The notes: generated from the letters alone by a model not told the origin. Positions 1-8,213 are shown, numbered from the stretch's first letter. The stretch is DNA of 34,245 nt from Marinobacterium arenosum (GCF_019795155.1 NZ_JAILYN010000048.1:1-34245); one strand, 5' to 3'. Numbers and translations are program-made.

Positions 1-147
1 GCGTCGGCGGAGCATCCCCTCCACACCAGTCGGCTGGAGGGGATTAACAACAAGATCAAGGTAATCAAGCGCATGGCTTATGGCTATCGTGATACCGAGT
101 ACTTCTTTATGAAGATCAAAGCAACCTTTCCCGGTAAACGACGATGA
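1..147 (+). CDS. ISL3-type transposase, C-terminal fragment (cut by window start)
   Basis: The open frame enters from the left edge and ends at TGA 145-147, giving 48 residues. The stretch LEGINNKIKVIKRMAYGYRD followed by a YFFMKIK segment is the C-terminal signature of ISL3-family DDE transposases. Only the tail is visible, so it cannot be said whether the element is intact, and no terminal inverted repeat was recognised downstream before thiG. The stop lies 12 bases before a hairpin that serves the opposite-strand thi genes. The family call is from remembered ISL3 C-terminal sequence; the catalytic residues lie outside the window. Confidence 0.8.
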   Translation, partial: ASAEHPLHTSRLEGINNKIKVIKRMAYGYRDTEYFFMKIKATFPGKRR

Positions 148-153
148 ACCACA

Positions 154-180
154 AAAAAGCCCGGCACGGGGTGCCGGGCC
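154..180 (-). terminator. Intrinsic terminator of thiSG
   Basis: A 9-bp perfect stem (160-168 with 172-180, GCCCGGCAC/GTGCCGGGC, 3-base loop) is followed on the minus strand by six T residues (A-tract 154-159 on the plus strand). It lies about 60 bases beyond the thiG stop. On the plus strand the hairpin has no good T-tract, so it mainly serves thiG. Confidence 0.85.
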
Positions 181-238
181 GGGTTTGCTGCTCAGTTCAC
201 TGAGAGTGCCAGGGGACCTGTTCTGTTACGCGGGGCTG

Positions 239-1039
239 TCAGCCAATCGTACCGTCCAGCGGGCTGGATGCGCTGGCGTATTTTTTACGTGGCATCCGGC
301 CGGCCAGGTAAGCTTCACGGCCGGCCTCGATCGCTTTTTTCATCGCCGAGGCCATCAGGATCGGGTTCTTGGCGGCGGCGATGGCGGTGTTCATCAACAC
401 TGCCTCGCAACCCATCTCCATCGCCACCGCCGCGTCGGAAGCGGTGCCGACACCGGCATCGACCAACACCGGTACGTTGGCTTCCTCCATGATGATGCGG
501 ATATTGTGCGGATTGAGGATGCCGAGCCCGGAGCCGATCAGTGAGCCCAGCGGCATCACCGCCACGCAGCCCATCTCCTCCAGCTGCTTGGCGACGATCG
601 GATCGTCGTTGGTATAGACCATTACCTTGAAGTTGTCCCGGACCAGCTGCTCGCAGGCTTTCAGGGTTTCGACGATGTTCGGGTAGAGGGTCTTCTGATC
701 GCCCAATACCTCCAGCTTGACCAGATCGTGGCCGTCCAGCAGTTCGCGGGCCAGCTTGCAGGTACGCACGGCATCGGCGGCGGTGTAGCAGCCGGCGGTG
801 TTCGGCAGGATGGTGTATTTTTCCGGCGGCACCGCGTCCAGCAGGTTCGGCTCGTCCGGATGCTGGCCGATATTGGTGCGGCGTACCGCCACGGTGACGA
901 TCTCGGCGCCGCTGGCCTCGATTGCCCGACGGGTTTCATCCAGGTCTCGGTACTTGCCGGTGCCGACCAGCAGCCGTGAGTGATAGGCCTTGCCGTCGAT
1001 AAACAACGGGTCAGAGTAGATAGCTGTCTGTGCGGTCAT
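239..1039 (-). CDS. thiG: Thiazole synthase ThiG
   Basis: This 266-residue protein builds the thiazole phosphate ring of thiamine from 1-deoxy-xylulose 5-phosphate, dehydroglycine and ThiS-thiocarboxylate in the cytosol. It is a TIM-barrel enzyme. The expected Schiff-base lysine is K108 in the segment [10 protein letters not shown]. The phosphate-binding glycine-rich strands (GSGLGILNP, and [12 protein letters not shown] followed by [10 protein letters not shown]) are all present, and the length is normal for the family with a slightly long N-terminus. It lies 63 bases behind thiS on the same strand and ends at a strong terminator, so the two form a small operon. No TPP riboswitch was recognised upstream. 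Identity is secure from sequence. Confidence 0.97.
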   Translation of the reverse strand: MTAQTAIYSDPLFIDGKAYHSRLLVGTGKYRDLDETRRAIEASGAEIVTVAVRRTNIGQHPDEPNLLDAVPPEKYTILPNTAGCYTAADAVRTCKLARELLDGHDLVKLEVLGDQKTLYPNIVETLKACEQLVRDNFKVMVYTNDDPIVAKQLEEMGCVAVMPLGSLIGSGLGILNPHNIRIIMEEANVPVLVDAGVGTASDAAVAMEMGCEAVLMNTAIAAAKNPILMASAMKKAIEAGREAYLAGRMPRKKYASASSPLDGTIG

Positions 1040-1102
1040 CAGTGACTCCTGTTCTTTAAATCGCCGGCTGCCCGGGAACTGGTATGAAACGCGAATAGCC
1101 CT

Positions 1103-1306
1103 TCAACCACCGCCAATAGCCTGTACCACTTCAATCTGGTCGCCATGCTCCAGCCGGGTGGTGCCGTGCTGGCTACGCGGCACGATCTCCAGGTTGCGTT
1201 CGATGGCGACGCGCCTTCCGCTCAGCTCCATCTTGGCAAGCAGATCAGTCAAGCTGGTGTCCGGGGCCAGGTTCATTGGCTCGCCGTTTACATGTATCTC
1301 GATCAT
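1103..1306 (-). CDS. thiS: Sulfur carrier protein ThiS
   Basis: This 67-residue ubiquitin-like sulfur carrier donates sulfur from its C-terminal thiocarboxylate to ThiG. It begins MIEIHVNGEP and ends in the obligatory diglycine tail, VVQAIGGG. An upstream in-frame start would add 16 residues, but the ATG at 1306 is preceded by GGAAAGAAGAG at good spacing and gives the normal family length. It is the first gene of a thiS-thiG pair. The adenylating enzyme ThiF and the other thiamine genes are not in the window. Confidence 0.95.
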   Translation of the reverse strand: MIEIHVNGEPMNLAPDTSLTDLLAKMELSGRRVAIERNLEIVPRSQHGTTRLEHGDQIEVVQAIGGG

Positions 1307-1735
1307 CAACTCTTCTTTCCAGATCACGGCAGTGGTGGTGTCGGTTCCAACCATTGTGGCGGATATCTTCGAGCCCTAATCCTCGCTTTGTTACCTCGAC
1401 CTTATAAGGTCCAGATGGCCGGCGGTTATGAGACCACCATTCAGCCCTCGAAGAGTTGTTGGATGTTGGCGCCGCGTCGAACTCCGTCTCTGTGTTGCTT
1501 CCAGCAATGCGTGCGAGTTCGACCCGGATTTCAAAGGGTGTTGCTTGAGGTATTTGCGATGCAAATGCAAATATTTGAACTATTGATTTTTCTTATGTCG
1601 TGGCCGGCACTAGGATCAATTTCAGTTGATCAGCGAATGGCCACAGCAAGCCCGGAAGCGATCACCTGACCGATATCTGCCCACCTGTTGCAGGGGCTGG
1701 TTTGAAACAAAGACAAAAATAAGAGGAACCTAAAT
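1307..1735. other. Divergent spacer between thiS and creatinase
   Basis: These 429 bases carry no convincing gene. They hold the 14-bp palindrome at 1398-1411, a TTTGC-GAT-GCAAA inverted repeat at 1553-1565, and an AT-rich block at 1565-1596 that resembles a block upstream of the small symporter-associated gene (6223-6254). The creatinase ribosome site (AAGAGGA) is at the right edge. No clear -35/-10 pair could be assigned. Confidence 0.6.
1398..1411. promoter_or_regulatory. 14-bp perfect palindrome upstream of thiS
   Basis: GACCTTATAAGGTC is a perfect dyad lying 92 bases upstream of the thiS start, in the divergent spacer shared with creatinase. It could be an operator; no binding protein can be named from the sequence. 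Confidence 0.4.
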
Positions 1736-2947
1736 ATGCAGATGCCACAAACGCTTTCCATCCCTAATGGCGAGAAGGTGCGACCGACTTTCTCCGATCA
1801 GGAGATGAAATCGCGCTTGGACACACTCCGTCGTTATATGGCGGAAAATGACCTGCATGCGGTGCTGTTTACCTCCTACCACAACATCAACTACTACAGC
1901 GACTTCGTGTACTGCCGCTTTGGCCGCGACTACGGCCTGGTTGTGACCCAGGATTCTTTCACCACGGTGACCGCCAATATCGACGGTGGCCAGCCGTACC
2001 GGCGTAACCGGCTGGGCGACAATGTGGTTTACACCGATTGGAAGAAAGACAACTTCTTCTATGCGGTACAGCAGCTGATCAAGGATGGCGGCAAGGTCGG
2101 TATCGAGTTCGACCATATGCCGCTGCAGAACCTGGAGAAGATGAAGGCGATCCTGCCCGAATCCCGGTTCGAAGATATCGGTGCGCCGACCATGAAGATG
2201 CGCATGGTGAAGTCGGCCGAAGAGATCGAGCTGATCAAGCAGGGCGCCCGTGTCGCCGACGTTGGTGGTGCCGCTATCCGTGATGCGATCGCCGTTGGAG
2301 TGCCGGAGTACGAAATTGCGCTGGCCGGCGTGCAGGCGATGGTTCGCGAGATCGCCGGTACGTTCCCGCATGGCGAGTTGATGGATACCTGGGTCTGGTT
2401 CCAGTCCGGCATCAACACCGATGGGGCCCACAACCCGGTGACCTCCCGCAAGGTGCAGGCGGGCGACATTCTCAGCCTCAACACCTTCCCGATGATCGCC
2501 GGTTACTACACCGCCCTGGAGCGTACGCTGTTCGCCGAATATGCCTCCGACCGCCATCTGGAACTCTGGGAGATCAACTGCAAGGTGCACCGCCGCGGTC
2601 TGGAGCTGATCCGTCCGGGTGCCCGCTGCTGCGATATCGCCGCCGAACTGAACGAGATCTTCCTGGAGCACGACGTGCTGCAGTACCGCACCTTCGGTTA
2701 CGGCCACTCGTTCGGCACCCTGAGCCACTACTACGGCCGCGAAGCCGGACTGGAGCTGCGCGAGGATATCGACACGGTGCTGGAGCCGGGCATGGTGGTG
2801 TCGATGGAGCCGATGCTGATGCTGCCGGAAGGGATGCCGGGCGCCGGCGGCTACCGGGAGCACGACATCCTGGTGGTGGGCGAGAGCGGCGCTGAAAACA
2901 TCACCCGTTTCCCGTTCGGCCCGGAATACAACATCGTGAAGGGCTAA
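1736..2947 (+). CDS. Creatinase (creatine amidinohydrolase)
   Basis: The enzyme hydrolyses creatine to sarcosine and urea (EC 3.5.3.3). It has the pita-bread peptidase M24 fold without a need for metal. The protein is 403 residues, the same as the Pseudomonas putida enzyme as I remember it. The active-site residues known for that enzyme all fall at the same positions: F62, R64, H232 (in INTDGAHNPV), E262 (YYTALER), R335 (HYYGREAGLE) and E358 (VVSMEPM). The N-terminal domain motif FTSYHNINYYSDF is also kept. The start is preceded by AAGAGGA. The TRAP transporter genes follow on the same strand after a 95-base gap containing a hairpin, which suggests that substrate uptake is coupled to this enzyme. 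The sarcosine product joins the betaine pathway encoded further along. Confidence 0.96.
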   Translation: MQMPQTLSIPNGEKVRPTFSDQEMKSRLDTLRRYMAENDLHAVLFTSYHNINYYSDFVYCRFGRDYGLVVTQDSFTTVTANIDGGQPYRRNRLGDNVVYTDWKKDNFFYAVQQLIKDGGKVGIEFDHMPLQNLEKMKAILPESRFEDIGAPTMKMRMVKSAEEIELIKQGARVADVGGAAIRDAIAVGVPEYEIALAGVQAMVREIAGTFPHGELMDTWVWFQSGINTDGAHNPVTSRKVQAGDILSLNTFPMIAGYYTALERTLFAEYASDRHLELWEINCKVHRRGLELIRPGARCCDIAAELNEIFLEHDVLQYRTFGYGHSFGTLSHYYGREAGLELREDIDTVLEPGMVVSMEPMLMLPEGMPGAGGYREHDILVVGESGAENITRFPFGPEYNIVKG

Positions 2948-2958
2948 CTTACTGCCCG

Positions 2959-2985
2959 CCGGCAGCCACCTAAAGGGGCTGCCGG
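2959..2985 (+). terminator. Intercistronic hairpin after creatinase
   Basis: A 9-bp perfect stem, CCGGCAGCC (2959-2967) with GGCTGCCGG (2977-2985), closes a 9-base loop. No T-tract follows, so it may attenuate transcription or protect the upstream 3' end rather than fully terminate it. Confidence 0.5.
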
Positions 2986-3042
2986 TCATTCGCAAGCCGT
3001 TCAGATTCCACTACGACAATAAATCTAACAAAGAGGTGGTCT

Positions 3043-4068
3043 ATGACCCAGTTACGCAAAACCTTCACGCGGGCACTGGCAGCCGTTGCCCTGAGTGCCG
3101 CATCGTTGGCGGTCGCGATTCCGCAGTCCGCACAGGCGGCAGGCGGTGGCCATATCCTGGCCCATGTCATGCCGACCGACCATATCTTCAACAGCGTCTC
3201 CCAGGTGTTCATCAGCAAGCTTGATGAGCTGTCCGGCGGCACCATGAAGATTGAATATCACCCCGGGGGAGACCTGGGCGATTGGGCAACCATCACCGAA
3301 CAGGTGATGCAGGGGGCGGTGCCGATGACCATGGCCTGGTCCAACTCGGAGCTGGACCCGCGGCTCGATATCGCCAACCTGGGCTACGTCGCTGACGACT
3401 GGGCCAGTGCCCGCCAGGTTTATGGGCCGGGCAGCAAGATGGACAAGCTGTTCTCAGAGATCTACGGCGGGCTGAACGTGGAGTTGCTCGGTACCCTGCC
3501 GACCGACTTTACCGGCTATGTGGTACGCAAGGGTGTCGATGTGCCGGTCAACGTTCCGCAAGATGCCAAGGGCTTCAAGATCCGCGTGCCCAACTATCCG
3601 ATGGCGATCGACCGTTACAGCGCGCTGGGCTTCTCGGTCGTACCGATGGCCTTCTCCGAAGTACACACCGCACTGCAGACCGGCGCGATCGACGGCCGGG
3701 CATTTTCCCCGCCTTACGAAGTACTGCTGTTCCGGGATGTTTTGCGTGCCTACGTCTACACCCGTGAATCGTTCGAACCGACCTTCTGGATCGCCAGCCA
3801 GAGCTGGTTGTCCGGCCTGAGCGACCAGCAGCGTCAATGGGTGCACCAGGCGGCAAACCACGCCACGCAATGGGCATGGGACAACGCCGAGGCGTTCAGC
3901 CAGGGGTGGCTCGACAAGATCCGTGCCGCCGGCATCGAGGTGTTGGAGCAGGATCCCGCTCAGGCCGCCGTCTACAAGAAGACGGTAATGGATGTCGAGT
4001 GGCCGATCATGGAAAAGCTACTGGGCAAGCAGGTCATGGACGAGCTGAAGGTAACCGCTGGCCTGTAA
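3043..4068 (+). CDS. TRAP transporter substrate-binding protein, DctP family (creatinase-linked)
   Basis: This periplasmic solute receptor is 341 residues. A Sec signal peptide occupies residues 1-32 (MTQLRKTFTR, hydrophobic core, SAQA cleavage site). The mature part has the DctP pattern: an early HVMPTDHIFN strand, GDLGDWATITEQVMQGAVPM, and the substrate-carboxylate arginine region GFKIRVPNYPM near residue 180. The start has the ribosome site AGAGGTGG. It is followed by the two membrane subunits on the same strand. TRAP receptors of this type usually bind a carboxylate through the conserved arginine. Creatine or sarcosine is inferred as the ligand from the adjacent creatinase; a C4-dicarboxylate or another acid cannot be excluded. 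Confidence 0.9.
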   Translation: MTQLRKTFTRALAAVALSAASLAVAIPQSAQAAGGGHILAHVMPTDHIFNSVSQVFISKLDELSGGTMKIEYHPGGDLGDWATITEQVMQGAVPMTMAWSNSELDPRLDIANLGYVADDWASARQVYGPGSKMDKLFSEIYGGLNVELLGTLPTDFTGYVVRKGVDVPVNVPQDAKGFKIRVPNYPMAIDRYSALGFSVVPMAFSEVHTALQTGAIDGRAFSPPYEVLLFRDVLRAYVYTRESFEPTFWIASQSWLSGLSDQQRQWVHQAANHATQWAWDNAEAFSQGWLDKIRAAGIEVLEQDPAQAAVYKKTVMDVEWPIMEKLLGKQVMDELKVTAGL

Positions 4069-4253
4069 TGGCCGCGTCTGCCTAACCGTGGCCGGCAGGG
4101 TAGCTGTGTCGTTCAACGGCACCTGGCCTGTCGGCCCATCAACGCCTGACGCCACGTTTACGGTTTCTTCCACACTCTGCAACCGCAGTGCGGGGCACCA
4201 GCGACCAGCCTGATCGCGCGGTTGAGCGTGCTGGCGCCCTAAGGAGCTGAACT

Positions 4254-4841
4254 ATGACGATCGAATACACCCATCCGGACGATCTGATCGGCCCGTCTCA
4301 TGTAAAACCGGTACCGCCGTTGCCCTATGCCGCCAAGAGTCTGTTCTTCCGGGCCGAGCACTGGCTGGCGCAGCTGATTGCAGCGCTGATGGTCGCCTCA
4401 ACCCTGTTGCTGGGGTTGTTGATGGCCAGCCAGGTACTGATGCGCTACGGCCTGGAATCGCCGTTTCTCGGCATCGAGGAGTTGGCCCCGATGCTGGCGC
4501 TCTGGGCGTACTTCATGGGCATGGTCTATGCCACCCGCGACCAGGACCATATCTCCGGCGGCGTGGTCGCCTTGTTGATAAGAAACAGGAGCCTGATCCG
4601 GGCCATCCGCCTGGCCGGCAGCCTGGCCTGTCTTGTGGCGACCGGCATCTTCGGCTACTACGCCTGGGATTTTGCCAGCTTCAATCTCGACCTCGGTAGA
4701 AAGAGCCTTTACATGCGCTGGCCCAAGTATCTATGGGATTTCAGCATGGTATCCGGCTTCACCCTGATGGGGTTCTATTACTGCCTGCAGATAATCGCCG
4801 AAGCGCGTGATCTGACGATGGCCAAAGGTAACAAGAAGTAA
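4254..4841 (+). CDS. TRAP transporter small permease, DctQ family (creatinase-linked)
   Basis: This 195-residue inner-membrane protein has four predicted helices: about residues 38-60, 74-90, 112-138 and 160-180. The region MRYGLESPFLGIEELAPMLALWAYFMG matches the DctQ family, where a conserved E-E/W pattern follows the first helix. AAGGAG sits just before the start. A 185-base gap separates it from the receptor gene and 14 bases from the large permease. The N-terminal 30 residues are longer and more polar than usual. It pairs with the following large subunit. Confidence 0.9.
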   Translation: MTIEYTHPDDLIGPSHVKPVPPLPYAAKSLFFRAEHWLAQLIAALMVASTLLLGLLMASQVLMRYGLESPFLGIEELAPMLALWAYFMGMVYATRDQDHISGGVVALLIRNRSLIRAIRLAGSLACLVATGIFGYYAWDFASFNLDLGRKSLYMRWPKYLWDFSMVSGFTLMGFYYCLQIIAEARDLTMAKGNKK

Positions 4842-4855
4842 AACAGGTTGTGGCC

Positions 4856-6151
4856 ATGACTGTATTTTTCCTAACTATCGCTGCTGTCATTATCCTGCTG
4901 CTGCTTGAGGTGCCGGTGGGGTTCTCATTCGGTATCGGCGCGCTGATCTACGGCGTCCTGAGCGGTACCGATATCTCTTTCCATGCCGGCTACGGGTATG
5001 CCCAGGTGGGCTCGTTTTCACTGCTGGCACTGCCGCTTTTCGTAGTGGCTGGTACGCTGATGGGCACCGGCGGCATCTCGGAACGGTTACTGAATTTCGT
5101 CAACAGCTTCGTCGGCCGCACCAAGGGTGGGCTGGGGGCGGTGACGGTACTGAGTTGTGCAATGTTCGGGGCGATCTCCGGCAGTGCCTCCGCTGCCATT
5201 GCGGCGATCGGTCGCATCATGGTGCCGCGGATGATCAAGGAAGGTTACCCGGAGGGCCACGCCACCGCGCTGGTGGCGGTGTCTTCGGTACTGGCGCTGA
5301 TGATCCCGCCAAGCATTCCGATGATCGTGTTCGCCATCGCCACCCGTCAGTCGGTTGCCAAGGTGTTTCTGGCGACCATGTTGCCGGGTATCCTGCTGGC
5401 GCTGGTCTACTGTGTGCTCAATTTCCTGTTCTTGCGCAACAATACCAGCATCCGGGTGGCGCCAAGCTTGCCGTTGCGTGAAGTGGGGCAGGAGATCTGG
5501 GCCACCGGCAAGAAGGCCACGCTGGCGATCATCATGCCGTTCATTATCCTCGGCGGCATCTACAGCGGGGTGGCGACGCCGACCGAAGCGGGCGCAGTGG
5601 CACTGGTCTACACGCTGCTGGTGGGTTTCATCATCTACCGAACCATGACCTTCCATAATGTTTTCCATGCCACCAAGGAGGCGGCGATCCTGACCGGCTC
5701 GGTGATCATGGTGTTGTTCTTCCTGTTCATCATGAGTCGCGGCATGATTCTGGCGCAGATTCCGAACCAGTTCGCCGACCTGCTGCTCAGTGTTTCTGAC
5801 AACAAGATCGTCTTGCTGCTGATCATCAACCTGCTGCTGCTGATCATGGGAATGATCGTGGACGATGTGTCCGGCGGCGTGCTGGCGGCGATCATTCTGA
5901 TGCCGGTGGTGCAGAAGATCGGCGTTGACCCGGTCCACTTCGCCGCGATTGTCGGCACCAACCTGGGGTTGGGAAATATCTCGCCCCCCTGTGCGCCACT
6001 GCTCTATATGGCGGGAGGGGTGACCAAGCTGCCGCTGGATCGCTACATCGGCCCGACCATGAAGTTCCTGCTGTTGGGACATCTGCCGATGGTGTTTATC
6101 GTCACCTTTATCCCGGAACTTAGCCTGTTCCTGCCCACTCTGCTGGATTGA
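4856..6151 (+). CDS. TRAP transporter large permease, DctM family (creatinase-linked)
   Basis: This 431-residue integral membrane protein forms the transport path and uses the sodium gradient. Family hallmarks are GAISGSASAAIAAIG, MIPPSIPMIVFAIATRQSVA, ATPTEAGAVALVY and DDVSGGVLAAIILMPV. A GTG at 4850 could add two residues, but CAGG at 4844-4847 is correctly spaced for the ATG at 4856. It ends 7 bases before a long hairpin. It is clearly related to the second large permease in the window (32690-33979), sharing the TRQSV.K.FLAT and GVDP..FAAIVG.NLG.GNI segments, so the two systems are paralogous. Confidence 0.93.
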   Translation: MTVFFLTIAAVIILLLLEVPVGFSFGIGALIYGVLSGTDISFHAGYGYAQVGSFSLLALPLFVVAGTLMGTGGISERLLNFVNSFVGRTKGGLGAVTVLSCAMFGAISGSASAAIAAIGRIMVPRMIKEGYPEGHATALVAVSSVLALMIPPSIPMIVFAIATRQSVAKVFLATMLPGILLALVYCVLNFLFLRNNTSIRVAPSLPLREVGQEIWATGKKATLAIIMPFIILGGIYSGVATPTEAGAVALVYTLLVGFIIYRTMTFHNVFHATKEAAILTGSVIMVLFFLFIMSRGMILAQIPNQFADLLLSVSDNKIVLLLIINLLLLIMGMIVDDVSGGVLAAIILMPVVQKIGVDPVHFAAIVGTNLGLGNISPPCAPLLYMAGGVTKLPLDRYIGPTMKFLLLGHLPMVFIVTFIPELSLFLPTLLD

Positions 6152-6158
6152 TCCAATG

Positions 6159-6187
6159 ACGGCCGCCTCGTTATGCGAGGTGGCCGT
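6159..6187 (+). terminator. Hairpin after the first TRAP operon
   Basis: A 12-bp stem with one G-U pair (6159-6170 with 6176-6187, 5-base loop) follows the DctM stop. It has no T-rich tail, so it is a probable 3'-end stabiliser or weak terminator. Confidence 0.5.
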
Positions 6188-6507
6188 GGATACCCTGCAG
6201 TTCCGTGGTATTAGCAACCCAAATGCAGGTATTTAAAATATTGATTTAGTTTATTTGGGTGTCGGGGATAGCATGCTTCTTGTCGTATTCGGGATCTCAT
6301 TGCCACGGGTATGACATCCATGCGCCACCAAAGTAGTGAAAACGGATGGCCGTAATGGGATTTATTGGCGTCCGTATTACTCGGAGAGTTTGCGGTTATC
6401 GCGACAACTGCAGAGAACTAACAATAACAAAAGCCGGGTCTGCCAAGGTTAAGCGGAAAGGAAGCATGTTTTGAATCAGCGGCAGGTCTGCTCGAAGAGG
6501 CCATAAC
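6188..6507. other. AT-rich spacer upstream of the small-protein/symporter unit
   Basis: No gene is seen. The spacer contains an inverted repeat ACCCAAAT (6217-6224) and ATTTGGGT (6253-6260) framing an AT-rich block at 6223-6254. That block matches 25 of 32 bases of the block at 1565-1596 upstream of creatinase. It probably holds the promoter for 6508-8744. Confidence 0.55.
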
Positions 6508-6621
6508 ATGTTGACCAGTTCCTGGGTAATGGACAGTTTCCTGACCTTAAACCTGATCGTCCTCGGCTGGACCACTGCGGTATATCTCTACCGCATCCGT
6601 AGCGACTTCCCTGATCTGTAA
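6508..6621 (+). CDS. 37-residue single-helix membrane protein, probable symporter accessory subunit
   Basis: The open frame starts at ATG 6508 with AAGAGG at 6495-6500 (spacing 7) and ends at TAA 6619-6621. The protein has one hydrophobic helix (about residues 8-28, with LTLNLIVLGWTTAVYLY) and then a short charged tail, RIRSDFPDL. It lies 54 bases before a sodium:solute symporter on the same strand. Several symporters of this superfamily are encoded next to short membrane partners (for example DUF485, DUF997 and DUF4212 proteins), and a family of symporter small accessory proteins of about this size is annotated in databases. This one resembles that class by size, topology and position; function is inferred only. 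Confidence 0.72.
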   Translation: MLTSSWVMDSFLTLNLIVLGWTTAVYLYRIRSDFPDL

Positions 6622-6675
6622 CGCCCGGCAACACAGGTTTTCCCCGGTTAATACAATTATGCGGAGGTGCGCTCC

Positions 6676-8166
6676 ATGGAATTCCATAGCGGATTCAACT
6701 GGACCATTTTGCTAGTGTCTTTTGCCGTGCTTATCTATCTGGGTTACCTGTCCAGCAGGGTAGTGCAGGATGATCAGTCGGGCTTTCTGGTGGCCGGGCG
6801 TTCGCTTGGCCCCTTTGTCGGTGCCGGCACGATTGCCGCGACCGGCTTCAGTGGTTGGGGGTTTATGGGATCGCCAGGCGTGGCCTACCAGTTCGGCGCT
6901 ATCGAAATCCTCGGTAACTTTATGTTTGCGCCGGCGATGGTGCTTGCCGTGCTCTATTTTGCCGACTTCATGCGCAAGCGGGCCGAACGGTTGGGAAGCT
7001 TCACCATTCCCGAGTATGTCGCCCAACTGCATGCCGACGGGCCGGTGGCTCGGTGGTTGAAAGGGGTGGCGGCGTCGATAACCATCGTCCTGTTGCTGGT
7101 GTTCCTGACCAGTCAGATCAAGGCGGTGGGATTGCTTGGTGCATCCTGGTTGGGCATCGAGCTGGATAGCAGCGCCTTGCTGATGATCTCGGTGATCATC
7201 CTGTACACCATGCTCGGCGGGCTGGCAGCTGTGGCCTGGACCGACACCCTGATGGTGGTGGGGATGGCCGGTGCAGCGCTGATAATGATGGTGCAGATCT
7301 TTACTGATGTCAGTCTGGTGGAGCTGTTTGAAAAGCTGACAAGCATCGATCCCCAACTGGCCAATCCCATCTCCGCACAGCCCTATGGTGAAAGCCCGGG
7401 GGCGGTATTCCTGGTGTTGCCCTATGCCTTCCTGTTTAGCGCGGTATTGCCCTATATGGCTGTGCGCTTCCTGGCGATCAAACCGGAGGTGAAGATGCAC
7501 CGGGTGGCAATCTGGCTGGCGCCGCTGGCCTGCCTGCTCAGCCTGGTGCCGATCGTGGGACTCTATATGCGGGTTCAGCAGCCCGCGCTGGCACAGGCCG
7601 ACCAGACGATGCCGGCGTATCTGGCAACCTATCTGCATCCGGCATTGGGCAGCTTAGTTACCCTGTTCATTCTGTTTGCGATGAAATCGACGGCCAACTC
7701 GCTGCTGCATACGGTGGCGTCGGCAGCGTCCCATGACCTGCGCACCGCGTTGTTCCCCGACAGCAACCCGTCGGCAAAACGGCTGCTTTGGATAAACCGG
7801 CTGTGGGTACTGGGTTTGGGCGTCATTGGCTTATTGATGATGCTCTATACACCGCCGTTCATGCTCTCCTGGCTCGGTATCCTGGGAACCGGCACGTTGT
7901 TGGCCGCCATGATCGGTCCGGTATTCATCTCAAGTTTCTGGCGGGGCAACGGCTATGGCGCTATTGCGGCGATGAGCTCGGGCTTCGCAACCAGCGCGGG
8001 TTTTCTACTGATGACCGATGTCGGTTGGGTGGAAGGGCCCTTATACGGATGTGCGGTATCGAGTTGCCTCTACGTGCTGGTGAGCCAACTGACCTTTGCG
8101 AGAATGCCCAGGCACGGGGGCGGTCGAGGTCCGGCTGCCAAATCGGGGCTGATTAAGCCTGCCTGA
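6676..8166 (+). CDS. Sodium:solute symporter (SSS family)
   Basis: This is an inner-membrane sodium-coupled carrier of 496 residues with about 13 hydrophobic helices. The N-terminal segment GYLSSRVVQDDQSGFLVAGR followed by ATGFSGWGFMGSPGVAYQFG is typical of SSS/PutP-like carriers, as is the later LYTMLGGLAAVAWTDTLMV block and the MKSTANSLLHTVASAASHD region near helix 8. A GTG at 6667 would add three residues, but GGAGG at 6663-6667 is spaced for the ATG at 6676. It sits between the 37-residue protein and a GcvR-like gene. The substrate cannot be read from sequence. An amino acid, sarcosine or another methylated amine fits the neighbourhood. Confidence 0.92.
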   Translation: MEFHSGFNWTILLVSFAVLIYLGYLSSRVVQDDQSGFLVAGRSLGPFVGAGTIAATGFSGWGFMGSPGVAYQFGAIEILGNFMFAPAMVLAVLYFADFMRKRAERLGSFTIPEYVAQLHADGPVARWLKGVAASITIVLLLVFLTSQIKAVGLLGASWLGIELDSSALLMISVIILYTMLGGLAAVAWTDTLMVVGMAGAALIMMVQIFTDVSLVELFEKLTSIDPQLANPISAQPYGESPGAVFLVLPYAFLFSAVLPYMAVRFLAIKPEVKMHRVAIWLAPLACLLSLVPIVGLYMRVQQPALAQADQTMPAYLATYLHPALGSLVTLFILFAMKSTANSLLHTVASAASHDLRTALFPDSNPSAKRLLWINRLWVLGLGVIGLLMMLYTPPFMLSWLGILGTGTLLAAMIGPVFISSFWRGNGYGAIAAMSSGFATSAGFLLMTDVGWVEGPLYGCAVSSCLYVLVSQLTFARMPRHGGGRGPAAKSGLIKPA

Positions 8167-8213
8167 GGCTGTCCGCACCTTACTGTTCGCTTTGTCTGTA
8201 TTGGAGATTAGCT

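Noticed and set aside
160-180. Terminator for the transposase fragment on the plus strand
   Set aside because: The hairpin is followed by CGGGTTTGCTG on the plus strand; the T-run is on the other side, so it serves thiG.
1307-1735. TPP riboswitch upstream of thiS
   Set aside because: No match to the conserved THI-element core (such as CTGAGA and the ACCTGATC-like segment) was found on the minus strand.
1730-2995. Long minus-strand open frame opposite creatinase (421 codons)
   Set aside because: It mirrors the codon pattern of a firmly identified gene, has a His/Gln/Val/Gly-heavy composition typical of antisense frames in GC-rich DNA, and shows no family signature.
5087-6217. 376-codon minus-strand frame opposite the first DctM gene
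   Set aside because: It is rich in His, Gln and Arg with no domain; DctM is certain.
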